Source: Amphimedon queenslandica (Eukaryota; Porifera; Demospongiae; Haplosclerida; Niphatidae). From it: a DNA stretch of 64,000 nucleotides. Both the position numbers and the translations under genes were made by a program. Of the stretch, positions 33,811-45,044 are shown one piece after another (positions within the stretch are counted from its first letter, which is position 1; each line of letters opens with the position of its first letter). The stretch is taken from positions 440,920 through 504,919 of the forward strand of contig NW_003546266.1 of the NCBI RefSeq assembly GCF_000090795.2, read 5' to 3'. The notes beneath the pieces were generated by a model. That model was not told where the DNA came from. It made no database searches and worked only from the letters and a program-made list of their open reading frames with translations.

Positions 33811-34742
33811 CTAAATAATGAGATACCGTTAATGCCCCACAGAAACAAAAAGTTATTTCATTACATGACAGTACGAATTGAAGTACCCATTAAAAATAAT
33901 CTATGCTTTCCAAAAATTCTGTCTTGCATAGAATACTGTAAGTACCCATGTCATGGGAATTTCTGCAAGTTCATGAGTAGTGGGTACACTATGTAGGTTG
34001 GCATAACAAATTAAATACCACTCAATTCAAAATAAATAGCTGTGGCTTACATTGTGGCTCCTTATCTAAACTGATATTCATTGATACAGTAGTACTTCAA
34101 AGGTAAACAGGTCAACTACATTAACTATTGACCTGCTCTATTTTAAACACTTATTTTTATTTCCTTCAGGCTTTAATTGGGAATAACAGACAAAATAACA
34201 GCCAGACATGCAGTTTTCCCCACACTAACCACTGCTGAAGCATGTAATTAAGTATAAAAGTAAATAATGTTTTAATAGCATCAGGCAAAATTAACCTTTT
34301 CTGCACATAATAAGGCTCAAAGCACAGCATGCATGGTAAACAGTGAGGTAATCTAAATCAAAATTCTAACACTACAGACTGTACGTCAATACTACTAATC
34401 ATGCCACTCAATACCTAGCTTTACAGTAATGGTGTAAATCAAAAATATTTTATACAAACAGCTAGTCCTTACCCTGAACATGATGAATGTTGCTTAATAG
34501 AAATTGAGTCCACCATTACGACTTTATTGACCATGATTTCATGATTATTGGAGTAAAATGTGGCCTTCTCCACAAATGATTCAAAGAGAACCAAAGATTT
34601 ATAGTTAGTTGCTTTGAAAGACAACGGTGGTGACACTGAAATATTAAATTAAACAAATTAAAAAAAACTAATGAATCATAAATACCACATTTTATCTTCT
34701 TTGGCATTACAGTATTCCGCCACGCCTTGTTTCTCTTGACAG
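33811..34742. other. Spacer between divergent coding exons
   Basis: Should contain the first exon(s) and promoter of the minus-strand PD-(D/E)XK gene and the earlier exons of the plus-strand gene at 34743, but I could not define them. Confidence 0.3.
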
Positions 34743-34906
34743 AAGTAAACCTAACAAATTTCTTTGAGCTCAAACAACAGCCATATAATTTATGCCTTCT
34801 TTCTGAAGATGATGTCAATTGCGCCAAATTCATGCTGAAAAGATTAAGGGAGGGGTTTGAGTACCAAGCGATCAGAGCTAGGGCAAAAAGGAAGGGACGA
34901 CAAAAG
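34743..34906 (+). CDS. Isolated coding exon, charged helical
   Basis: Acceptor TTCTCTTGACAG ends at 34742 and donor CAAAAG/GTGACA follows 34906. The exon reads VNLTNFFELKQQPYN, CLLSEDDVNCAKFML and a Lys/Arg-rich end (RARAKRKGRQK). Both splice edges and the composition are convincing. No family recognised. A possible later exon near 34997-35150 (+) reads LRQSRHKCREVRLKQ but has unclear edges. Confidence 0.5.
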
Positions 34907-36369
34907 GTGACATAGTTAATCAGATGCAAAGAAGGATGCATGACAGAACTGATATACCTGGTAATAGGAATGATACTGATAAAAATACCTAAAGTATGGT
35001 TTAGATGATGGGGCGCGGCGAGGTAGGCTGGGAAGACAAAAGTAGCTACTTGCCAGACCGCCACTTCAGCCAGTAAGTTTACGTCAATCTAGGCATAAAT
35101 GTAGGGAAGTTAGATTAAAACAAACTGAATACCTGAAGACAAGAGCTGCATGGGTCAAGATAACTGCTGCAACTTGAGTCGGAGCTTCACTGACTTTACT
35201 ATACTCGTGTCTCTACTCCAGACTGCATGCACACAATAGAGCAAGTATATACTTATTTGCATCGGATAGGCTACTAATCAGGAATAATTATTATAATCAT
35301 AGCTATTTTTCCTCACATTCAATGAATTTTAGTATATCTAAAAATCTTGGTGGATTTGTTAAGTTCAGAAAATGGATAAAACTGCAATTCAAAATAGCCT
35401 AGATCTGCACCCTTAAGCAACACAATAAATTCTGTCCTGGATTTTATTTGGAAAACTCCACACAATATTTAAAATTTTAGCAGTAAAAAGGTGCTAGTGC
35501 TTATTGTGACAGTAAGAATCATGAGCACAATCTTTCCACAAGGTCAGAACAATATGCCATAGTACGAGTGTTAAAATTTGGCGAAAAGAAGAAATTTGAC
35601 AATTGGACGTCAATTCATTGAATTTGTCAAATTTTACTTTACCAAATTTTCTAACTATTATGGTAAGATTGGAAAAATAAGTATTTTGGCAAGGCTCCAT
35701 TTACACATGACATAAATTGGAAATGTTTGCCAAAATTTACGTACACAGGTGCAATTACATGTTCACATGTCAACTAACCTTACATTGCAACAGCTACAGC
35801 GACAATATAACAAAAATGCAAATTATGTAGATCAGAAATATTAACACTAAGTATAAAAGTCAGTGAGCTGTTATATTTTTGCAGCTGGACCACTTAAAAA
35901 TTGTTAACCTGCAAAACTTCATATCTTGAACAAGTGCCCAATGGCAACATTGGACAGCATTTGGAGGAAGTTTTTATTTGTGACAGTGCTGGAACTGACA
36001 AGAAGTATCTTTGTTGACGGCACCAGTCCATGTCAAAGCTTTTAGAAAAGCCTTGTCAGTACATGGGTACACAACTAAAGTATTCGATATAGTATATTGT
36101 TGTGTGAACTGCTGTAACTACAAAAAGCTTTGACAAAGGAAATTTTATAATCTATAGTACAATGCATAAATTATTTGAAATGATGATTTGCATGCATGTT
36201 GTCAATGAGCAACAGAAAAATTTTTAAGAACATGACATGCATTTGTTGTGCTATGTGATTTAAATTGACTTAAACAACATTTTTAAACAATTTTAGAAGA
36301 AAAATTAAAGTTTATAATCCAATTTGACATGTATATCCTCTGCCATGCATGCTGTCAAAATTTTTTGAG
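34907..36369. other. Intergenic, possible 3' exons of the gene at 34743
   Basis: Apart from the possible coding stretch at 34997-35150 nothing was recognised. Confidence 0.3.
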
Positions 36370-36565
36370 TATTCAAAAACATAGAAAAAAAATTATGCAT
36401 CGCTTTCATTTTAATAAATGCAAAAGTTGTATTTTATCTTAACCAGAATTTGACACACTGCGTCTTCTGTTGAGCCTTGAAATGCTTTGTCCGACTCAGT
36501 GAACTGGAGTCCAACAAGAGGTGCCCTTCATGTATGTGTAAGTGGCCCCAGAAACTCCATTTCTA
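36370..36565. repeat. Dispersed repeat, copy with empty MITE site
   Basis: Parallel to 21150-21515; at 36539-36541 a single TAA marks the uninterrupted site. Confidence 0.75.
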
Positions 36566-37793
36566 ACTTCAGAGTCTACTGAAGAACATGGCAGAGGCCT
36601 ATATACTTTATTTATGAATGACTCAGATGCTACATCTCACCATGATGTAGCTTTGACAAGTGAGGACAGGTCCAGGCCACCATTTGGATCACCCTCATTA
36701 GCAGTACCTACATTGGCTTGAGTACTGGAGCCTAATTTATTATATGGAGTGCCAATCTTTTATTCTTTCTGAGTTTTGCCTGAGGGCAGGTTACAGCCCA
36801 TGGTGTTGAACTAGCAGACACAGAGGCTTAATTAATTGAATTACGGTAGACTATCTCACTGTTAGACGAGTCAAATGATAGCTTACGACCTTGCAGTTCC
36901 TCCTAAATGAAAAAGGAAGACACTAGTGTCAGCCCTTTTGATTAATATACTCTATTACGCTAACTTCACAAGCAGTTAATTGGAGTAGGTTCCTCTATAA
37001 GCCTATTAGTTACTGTTCACCTGTTCAGCGTTCAACTGTTTATTGCTCTTTTATTCAAGTTACTTTTGTTGGACCTTGTTTAATAATCAAGGTACAAATG
37101 AATGTGTCTAACAATGATGTATGATATATCCTATAGAAAATGCCTAAGACACGAGCTAAGACCAAAAAAATTGACAGGGGACCCTAGGAAAATAATTCAT
37201 CATTTGGGAAAGAAAAGTTCGGAAAAGGTATGATTTCATGTAACTCTGTCTGTAGTTGAGCATAGCTAGTGAATGAGAATCCTCTATAGAAGAGTTGCAG
37301 TGGAAGTACATGTAATTAACGAGCACAGTACCCTTGCCCGTACTTCAACAGTGTGGGCGAGGGCAATAAAGAGAGTTGTGGCTCATTGTCAGTCATCTTA
37401 AGTGGAATTAAAGGAAAAGTCCGATGAACTAGTACTATCAATAGCAAGCAAAGGAACTATTTTACTTATTGCATTACTCCTGAATGAATAGACTTTTATA
37501 GTAAGTTGTAGCACCACTTCACTTATTACTACAGCTAAGTATTTTGTTGTAATATTGTTGTTTTATACTTGTATATCTATGATAAAAGAATTGGCATTAG
37601 CTGTTTTGCAAATGTTTTTGAAGCTTTTGTGGGGTATAACTATTTCTTAGGATCCGTAGAGTATGTCATTAAATATAAAAAATTCGTGATTATAGAGTGA
37701 GAAAATAGTGTTCAAATGAACTATTTTCTTCCTACATAATGGTGTGACTAGGCACTATTATACAAATATATAATTTGACTATCCATGTAGGCA
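36566..37793. other. Gene-poor, weak coding traces
   Basis: On the minus strand, 36830-36900 could read a short exon EELQGRKLSFDSSNSEI after a TTTAG acceptor, and 36660-36830 shows scattered coding-like text in two frames. On the plus strand 37140 reads MPKTRAKTKKIDRGP. None is strong enough to annotate. Confidence 0.25.
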
Positions 37794-38025
37794 GAAATTA
37801 GTGCCGAGCACTACATAGTCCCTAAAATACTATAGAAATAATATAGTGCCTGCTGCACTATTGTGTTCCTACAATACTATAGGGAAGAATTAGTGCCTTC
37901 TGCACTATTTTGTCCTGAAATACTACAGTGTAAAATTAGTTTTTGCCGCACTATTTTGTCTCTAAAATACATTAAGGAAGAATTAGAGCCTTGTGCACTG
38001 TTTTTCATAATGTAAGAGCACTTTG
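37794..38025. repeat. Minisatellite, about 46-bp period, 4-5 units
   Basis: Units built on GAATTAGTGCCTTCTGCACT, ATTTTGTCC and AAAATACTATAG start near 37796, 37842, 37887, 37935 and 37980; units have diverged. Confidence 0.75.
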
Positions 38026-38356
38026 CTTCCCTCATATACTGTAGTGAAGAATTTTGGAGGGAATTAAAGTTGGTGGACTAGGCATTTTCATAGCGACCCT
38101 CCAAAATAAAGTTTACCATTTTAAGCGATTATATGTATGCTAAGTGGTATGTGACCACAAATTTGCCAATTACAAAATTTAGCAATTTGCCAAATTTAAC
38201 TCCCTCCTCCACTATATTTGATAATTATGCATCATTTATCTGGTCACCTTTATCATTCCACCTTGCATTTTGCAAGTACAATTAGCTACATAGACCAATA
38301 CAATAACTTTCAAAATTAAATAATATCTATAGAGTACATTTGTTAACTGGATTGCA

Positions 38357-38848
38357 TTAGTAACACGGTAGCGTTACTACGTAGGATTCACCCCCAAACA
38401 AAATGCCTGCCATGACTTTTACAGCCTTGCTATACCTGGAAAACGAGCTCCTATGCTTACTAGACTTTATAGAGGACCTTATCTTGACCAGAGGACTCCA
38501 ATGGTACCACTAGCGTGGCTCTAGGCCCTGTCTAAGAGGAAATTCAAAAATCGGCGAACCGGCCATTTTGTTCAGCCACCTTTTTTTCATCTTCATCATC
38601 AAGTCCTGTCAATCCAGTTGTCGGTGTGTATCTTGGTATTGATGCTACAAGGATAATTCTTACACCAATCTGCTCCAAAAGTCTATGCGCAGGTCCATGT
38701 CCCATCAAACCAATCTTTAAGAAAGGAAAAGTTATACAATGACTGCTGGATTATACCATCTTAGCTACATGCCGCCATTTTGTTAATTAAAGAAGCATGT
38801 GCTCCAAAATTTGGGTGTGGTCGCTTATGCTCAGATCTGCAGTTCTAA
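38357..38848 (+). repeat. About 500-bp repeat with terminal palindrome, copy 3 (best)
   Basis: Starts TTAGTAACACGGTAGCGTTA and runs to about CAGATCTGCAGTTCT. Closest to intact of the three copies and carries an unbroken minus-strand frame at 38544-38705. Confidence 0.75.
38544..38705 (-). CDS. Small conserved frame in the 500-bp repeat, 53 residues
   Basis: Reads MGHGPAHRLLEQIGVRIIL, then a Pro/Thr turn (YTPTTGLTGL), an acidic run DDEDEKK and ends AEQNGRFADF. The same protein text is recognisable, with a stop, at 26600-26800 (+) and as rubble at 15180-15340 (-). Conservation of the reading despite base changes suggests that it derives from a real exon. Family not recognised; it may be captured host sequence or the end of a longer transposon protein. 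Confidence 0.4.
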   Translation of the reverse strand: MGHGPAHRLLEQIGVRIILVASIPRYTPTTGLTGLDDEDEKKVAEQNGRFADF

Positions 38849-39017
38849 TTAATCGGATGTAAAATTTAATAATGAATAAGAAAAAGTAGGGTTGTCAAAA
38901 AATAAAAGAAACAAGGGGGTTGAGTTCAACCAAAATAATAATTAATAGTTCAATTAATAATAATAAACATTAATTAATAAAAAATAATTTATTCATAAAA
39001 ATAATACAAAAATTTCA

Positions 39018-39382
39018 AACCCTACTTTGCAGAAAATGATAATAGGCAGACTACATTATAAATAGATAATTACATCTTTGTACCTATTGATTGCTATACT
39101 ACATGTAAATTTAATATCGTGATAAATATAAATATGACTTCAGCTAGTATTGATTGAATAAATTACTGTCATCACAATTAAAAAATATAAATTATTGATA
39201 ATTTTTTTGGCTATTAAAATCTTTAATTTTTGTGATTCATTAAAATATTTATGCATATTCTTGTTAGGAATTTTAATTGGACTTGCCACACTTGTGTAGG
39301 CTGGAACTAAGCATTTTTTTCATTCTTTCATTAAAATTTATCATTTTAAAGGACACTTCATAAAACTCTACAAAGTAGGGTT
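39018..39382. repeat. Possible MITE ending at the gap
   Basis: AACCCTACTTTG at 39018-39029 and CAAAGTAGGGTT at 39371-39382 are exact inverted repeats; the latter touches the gap. A related word lies at 38886-38893. Confidence 0.4.
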
Positions 39383-40150
39383 NNNNNNNNNNNNNNNNNN
39401 NNNNNNNNNNNNNNNNNNNNNNNNNNNNNNNNNNNNNNNNNNNNNNNNNNNNNNNNNNNNNNNNNNNNNNNNNNNNNNNNNNNNNNNNNNNNNNNNNNNN
39501 NNNNNNNNNNNNNNNNNNNNNNNNNNNNNNNNNNNNNNNNNNNNNNNNNNNNNNNNNNNNNNNNNNNNNNNNNNNNNNNNNNNNNNNNNNNNNNNNNNNN
39601 NNNNNNNNNNNNNNNNNNNNNNNNNNNNNNNNNNNNNNNNNNNNNNNNNNNNNNNNNNNNNNNNNNNNNNNNNNNNNNNNNNNNNNNNNNNNNNNNNNNN
39701 NNNNNNNNNNNNNNNNNNNNNNNNNNNNNNNNNNNNNNNNNNNNNNNNNNNNNNNNNNNNNNNNNNNNNNNNNNNNNNNNNNNNNNNNNNNNNNNNNNNN
39801 NNNNNNNNNNNNNNNNNNNNNNNNNNNNNNNNNNNNNNNNNNNNNNNNNNNNNNNNNNNNNNNNNNNNNNNNNNNNNNNNNNNNNNNNNNNNNNNNNNNN
39901 NNNNNNNNNNNNNNNNNNNNNNNNNNNNNNNNNNNNNNNNNNNNNNNNNNNNNNNNNNNNNNNNNNNNNNNNNNNNNNNNNNNNNNNNNNNNNNNNNNNN
40001 NNNNNNNNNNNNNNNNNNNNNNNNNNNNNNNNNNNNNNNNNNNNNNNNNNNNNNNNNNNNNNNNNNNNNNNNNNNNNNNNNNNNNNNNNNNNNNNNNNNN
40101 NNNNNNNNNNNNNNNNNNNNNNNNNNNNNNNNNNNNNNNNNNNNNNNNNN
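39383..40150. other. Assembly gap (768 N)
   Basis: Run of N. Any frame drawn across it is meaningless. Confidence 1.
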
Positions 40151-40169
40151 TAATCTCTTTCCATTTTAG

Positions 40170-40262
40170 TACATGAACTTACCCAGAGGACCAAGAGGCT
40201 GTGGTGCAGGCAGGGGCAGAAGGGGTGGAGGAAACATTACAAAAAACTATAACTTTCATTAA
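40170..40262 (+). CDS. Terminal exon encoding an RGG-rich tail
   Basis: Acceptor TCTTTCCATTTTAG ends at 40169, 19 bases after the gap. Thirty codons then read YMNLPRGPRGCGAGRGRRGG and end NITKNYNFH before TAA 40260-40262. Gly/Arg repeats of this kind are C-terminal RNA-binding and methylation sites in many nuclear proteins. The rest of the gene is presumably in or before the gap. Short, so only moderately sure. Confidence 0.4.
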   Translation, partial: YMNLPRGPRGCGAGRGRRGGGNITKNYNFH

Positions 40263-42235
40263 CTTAAACTTTTTTATTGTAAATAGTATTTTAAAAACAA
40301 AAAAGTCAATTATTTTACGGCGCAAAAAGCAAAATCTAAAATACAATAGTATAATGTTCAAAATGATGAATTGCTCAGCAAGGCAAAATGCTTTAATACT
40401 TTAGATTCCATCTTCCTACAATAATAGATACATACATGTTAATAATACATCATTTACACTACTAACTGTGGCCATAGTTGATGACATAACCATTAAAAGA
40501 ATATAGATGTAACCTTGAACCATTACCTATTACAAAATATGTAAGATACTTTGTAATCACACAATATACAATCTTGCTACATAATCCATTGCTAAGACTA
40601 CAATAATGTGAAACCAATAAGGCTAAAAACTGTTGCTTTCTGCAGTGTGATAAACTAATGATCAAGGACCTACAACAAAAAATTTAGTTACATGTAATAT
40701 AGAAATTAATTTAGTTACAACAATCTAAAACCAGAATAGCCTTTAATTACATTGCAGTAATTGCACATTCCAATATCAAGTAAAAGTATTGCTGAATCAT
40801 CAAATCCTTTCCAGCTGTCAATACCTGTAAAGGCAAAGTAACAGAAACACATCAAAGGCAAGCAATGTAAACACACAGCCTAATAATAACAATAGTACAA
40901 ACAGTAATGGTAAACAAACTTTATTACCAATCACATGGAACATTTGTATTTCTTGTAACTCCATTATAAAACAAACTATAAAAGGATAAAATTCATGCAT
41001 GATAATCATCAAACACTACAAGCACAATAAATGCATCAATAATCCACTACATGTACACTATTTCTAAACATATACATGTATATATGCATGATATACCTTA
41101 TGTTTGTCACAAACATGCATTACAAACCACCAATATGATACAGGTGCTCACATAGAGGAACATTCCCTTCACCTTTGAGTCTCATTCTAAGTCTGACCGC
41201 CCTCTTTAGCACCACATTGTAGTCCTTGTGCCAAGTAAGTACATGTACCTGTATAAATTATGAATGTGACATACATATACTAACTAATAATGATAATGGT
41301 AGCATCTACAATGTTTCTGATTGGATGATACATATATGTGCATGCATGTATTTTAGACATACATGTAATATTGCTTACTAATGCTATCCTCAGTTAAGAT
41401 ACTTTCATGACCTGCTTAATAAATAATAACATAGTGTACATGAAGAATTTCCAATGTGCAAACAATATTTTTTTATTAATGAGAACATGCACATGTTACA
41501 ACAATCATCAATAAAAGATGCGCAACATCAGCTGGCAAGCATTTATTATGCGCACAGCATTGATGGCAGCATCATTCAAATGCGCAACATCAGCCGGCAA
41601 GCATTAACTTAATAATGCGCACAGCATTGATGGCAGCATTATGCGCAACATCAGCTGGCAAGCATTTACATATATGTAATGGCAGCATTAACATGCATGA
41701 TGATCATTATTTATTATTTTTACAGAATCACTGCTTGAATAATACTACATGTATAATAACAAATTTTATTGTTACTCAAAAATTTTTCTTGTCAGGACTT
41801 CAAAATTTTTCAGCAGAGCCCTGATCCATAAGTACCTGTTATTTGTAATAAACATGTAGTACAAGCCACAAACAAGATCCAGATTTGATAATGACAGCTT
41901 CCTCCCTTCCTAACCCTCAGTCCTACATAAATGATAGTCACACAAATTTGAATCAATGCTTAAGTCTAATGAACTGTAAACCTCTTTTACACCCTCTCCC
42001 TTTCCATTATAGTAACAAGTAATCAATATTCACCGTTATACACATACATTGATTAATCTCACTTCCTAAATGCAGTTAGATCTCTTCATACTTAGCAATA
42101 CTGGGTGGATATGCACCAATGGTTTTCAGACACACTCACACATCATTCACATTGCACTAGCCGGAAATATGTCACATTAAACAACCAATGTTTTTAAGAT
42201 GATGGACCTCCCATACACCATACCCACTTCCATCA
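40263..42235. other. Intergenic with a tandem repeat
   Basis: AT-rich and full of ACATGTA words. Holds the 61-bp repeat at 41518-41690. No exon supported. The 3' end of the Helentron should lie in its last few hundred bases. Confidence 0.35.
41518..41690. repeat. Tandem repeat, about 61-bp period, 2.7 units
   Basis: ATGCGCAACATCAGC with GGCAAGCATT recurs at 41518, 41579 and 41641, and ATGCGCACAGCATTGATGGC twice between. Confidence 0.85.
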
Positions 42236-43361
42236 ACAATCAATGCTTAAGAAATATTAATAGATTTAACTGCTTGGGAATGATTAGTACCAACATGCTT
42301 CAAATACAAAGCAGGTGTATTAGTGTCACAAGGAATGCCATATAATTTCTGGGTACCATATCTAGCCCAGCCAACAAAAGTAGGAGTAAGTGAATATGAA
42401 TATATGGTTGTACCTAATATTGCAGATAATGTAATAATCTCTCAGTAGCCCACACATAATTTCTATACATTTTGGACTTATCTATGTAATCATATATGCT
42501 TGAATATCTGGTTGCACTTAACGTACTATTAAACAATTCTTCAAAGTTTGGCATATTACTAACAATTGCTCTACGTAATTCGTATTGCTGAGAAATTGAC
42601 CCAGTAATGAGATATGAAAGGGCATAAAATAAACAGTTCCCATCACCAGGGACATCAAGAGTACTATTAGGAACTCTTTCATCTGACCATGGTGTTGATG
42701 GACTGCCAGGTAAGATTCTAACAGCTGTGACAAACTTAAGGTTTAAAATCTCACACCATCTTCTTTGAAATTCTTCATTACCAGGGTAGTAAACATAATC
42801 CCTTTGTCTCCTTCTCACAATATCTGGGTTAGGAGGCTCTTCATATGTAAAGATGACATCATCATCTTTTTTTGGATTACTTTTCTTTAATTTAATGCTT
42901 GACAGTTTTATAGATACAATCAGACTACTACAACTATCATCATCTTTGACATTAAATTTGGTTTTTAGGTCTTTCAAATTAATTGAAACAATTAATTTAA
43001 TATCTTTTTTTGAGCGAAGCACTACCAAAGCAGTATTGTCAGTACTACTGTCTACATCAACTTTTCTTTTTTGGGGGCAAGGCTTAGTTAAAGCATTATC
43101 ATCACAAATTTTACTCTTTTTGGGGCGATTAGATTTTTGTAAATCAGTACTCTTACATTTATTGCTACTAACGGTACTGTTACTAGTACTTTGTACGTGA
43201 CTTACAGACACCTTGGCATTCTTACTATAAGGTTCACCATCATCAATTATACCATTCACTTGAATCTTTCTCTTCTTTCCTTTACTTTTCTTGATATGAG
43301 GTAAGTCATTCCGAAATTTACTTCTCAGCCTGTTAATTTCATTAATGCACGGATTACTAAC
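42236..43361 (-). pseudogene. OTU protease domain of the Helentron
   Basis: Directly follows the helicase in the same frame across a single TAA at 43362-43364 (SV, stop, VSNPCINEINRLRSKF), so helicase and OTU were once one polypeptide. A Lys/Ser-rich linker is followed by DVPGDGNCLFYALSYL (catalytic D and C) and an arginine helix YELRRAIVSNM. A one-base frameshift near 42440 moves the end to another frame, where YGIPCDTNTPALYL and HVGTNHSQAV (catalytic H region) end at a stop near 42258. Both catalytic ends are thus still recognisable. Confidence 0.8.
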
Positions 43362-44835
43362 TTAAACAGAGAGAGGATCAAATGATAATAAATGTAATCC
43401 ATTTAATGTGCGTACACGAGACAATGCAACATATGCCATACCATCCTCAGTAGATAAATCAATAATGGCTGTATCTAGTGAGAGGCCCTGACATTTATTT
43501 ATAGTAACAGCATAAGAAAGTATAAGGGGAAACTGTTTCCTATGTATATACAGATTCTTAGATAGCATAAATCTAGATGTAACCCTTTCTATGTCACAAG
43601 GTACATCAATATGATCAAATTTGATGGATATACGTGTAGCATAAATACCCATTACTGTACCAATGGCACCATTAACCAATCCTACAGTCACATCAATATT
43701 ACGTCTTAGCATTACTCTACAGCCTACTGCTAAAGACAATACAGTTTCTAAACCAACTGTTTTGCTTGGTTGATCTTTTAGTTTCTCTAATTTTTTTTCT
43801 TGTTTTTTGACAAATTTTGCTGTGCTGCCACTTTCATCAACAACATCAACACATGCTAATTATATTTTCTCAGTTTCTAGACTTTCTAACATTAATTCAT
43901 TGATTTTTTGGCAGGCGTCTACCTTAGAAAATAGGCAAATTGGAGGATTTGTTCCTTCACTTTCCAATTCTTTATATTTTTCTTGTATTGAAACCTTAAA
44001 TATGCAACTCTTAAGCGTATCAATAGTTTCATTAGTCAGACAGCCATGCCCAACAGAATCAAGCATCTTAAAGAAAGTTGTGTCTCCTTTTTGTCGCTCA
44101 TTGATTGTTAGTTCATCATATTCAACTGTTTCTTTTCATATGTTAACTGCATTTGCTGCTCCAAGTCTAGTTTTTACTAGTTTGTTGCTAATTTTTTTAA
44201 ATACTGGCCTGCCATTAAACTGGTGGCAATTGTAAAAGGTCACCTACAAATAAAATATTTTTAGATCCAAACCATTCATCAGTTCCAAATATATCTTCTA
44301 AGCGCATGTGTAAGTATGCTAGATTTAGATTGGATACCATAGATACCTCGTCTACTATTATAATTCTTAAATTTTTAAGTATCATTTTTATTCTTTTCTG
44401 AGCTTCTTTACTCAAAGCCCAATATTCAGCTGTCTTTCCCTCATGCTCTATTGGTAGCTGAAATAATCTATGTATTGTTAGTCCACCTACATTAAATGCG
44501 GCTATACCTGTTGGTGCTACTATAGCACACATAATTTCACCACTGTTTGGATGCCATATGTCATCCACTAGGCATTTTATTGCCTCTATCAAAAACACCT
44601 TACCAGTTCCACCTATACCACTAATAAACATCCTTAGCGGTTTGATATTATCTAATCTAAGTGGCCTTGAAGACTCATTCTCTAATAAGTGTTCAAGTTC
44701 TTTTTGACTTATAAAATGACTCTTAATTATATCAAAAATTCTTTTTTGATCTACATTAAGGATTGCCTCTCTTTGCTCTAATGTTAAATTAGGTACATTT
44801 ATGTGCATGTCAGCAATATCAGCTACTGCTTCCAT
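43362..44835 (-). pseudogene. PIF1-type helicase domain of the Helentron
   Basis: 44835-44215 holds motif I (FISGIGGTGKV), motif II (IIIVDEVSMVS) and motif III (VGDLLQLPPV). After frameshifted material at 44066-43860, 43739-43362 holds [10 protein letters not shown], the late motif [14 protein letters not shown] and [16 protein letters not shown]. The residue after the P-loop lysine is Val instead of the usual Thr/Ser, which should weaken Mg-ATP binding. An in-frame stop near 44140 and frameshifts confirm decay. Unwinds DNA during rolling-circle transposition. Confidence 0.85.
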
Positions 44836-45044
44836 TATTTCACCCAGTAATTGAGGCTCATCATCTTCCTTGTTATCGGTAAGTTCTTCTTCAGTAAAAC
44901 CGGCTTTATTTCTTGCATCGACTATTTTCTTCCAATTACGTTCAGCTTCTTATAATTTCTGTAGTTTGTTGAAATGATTTTCAATGCCACGTATAGATGC
45001 TTCTCTGTGATGCCTAAAAGCTTCTTCCATTGTTTCTCTTTCCA

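Noticed and set aside
34516-35064. 182-codon minus-strand frame
   Set aside because: It lies antisense to the well-bounded exon at 34743-34906, and its composition (runs of Phe, Leu, Ile) looks like antisense and intron readthrough.
39358-40194. A long minus-strand open frame across 39.4-40.2 kb
   Set aside because: It consists almost wholly of N from the assembly gap.
42853-43200. 115-codon plus-strand frame, Leu-rich
   Set aside because: Antisense shadow of the lysine-rich linker of the Helentron OTU protein.
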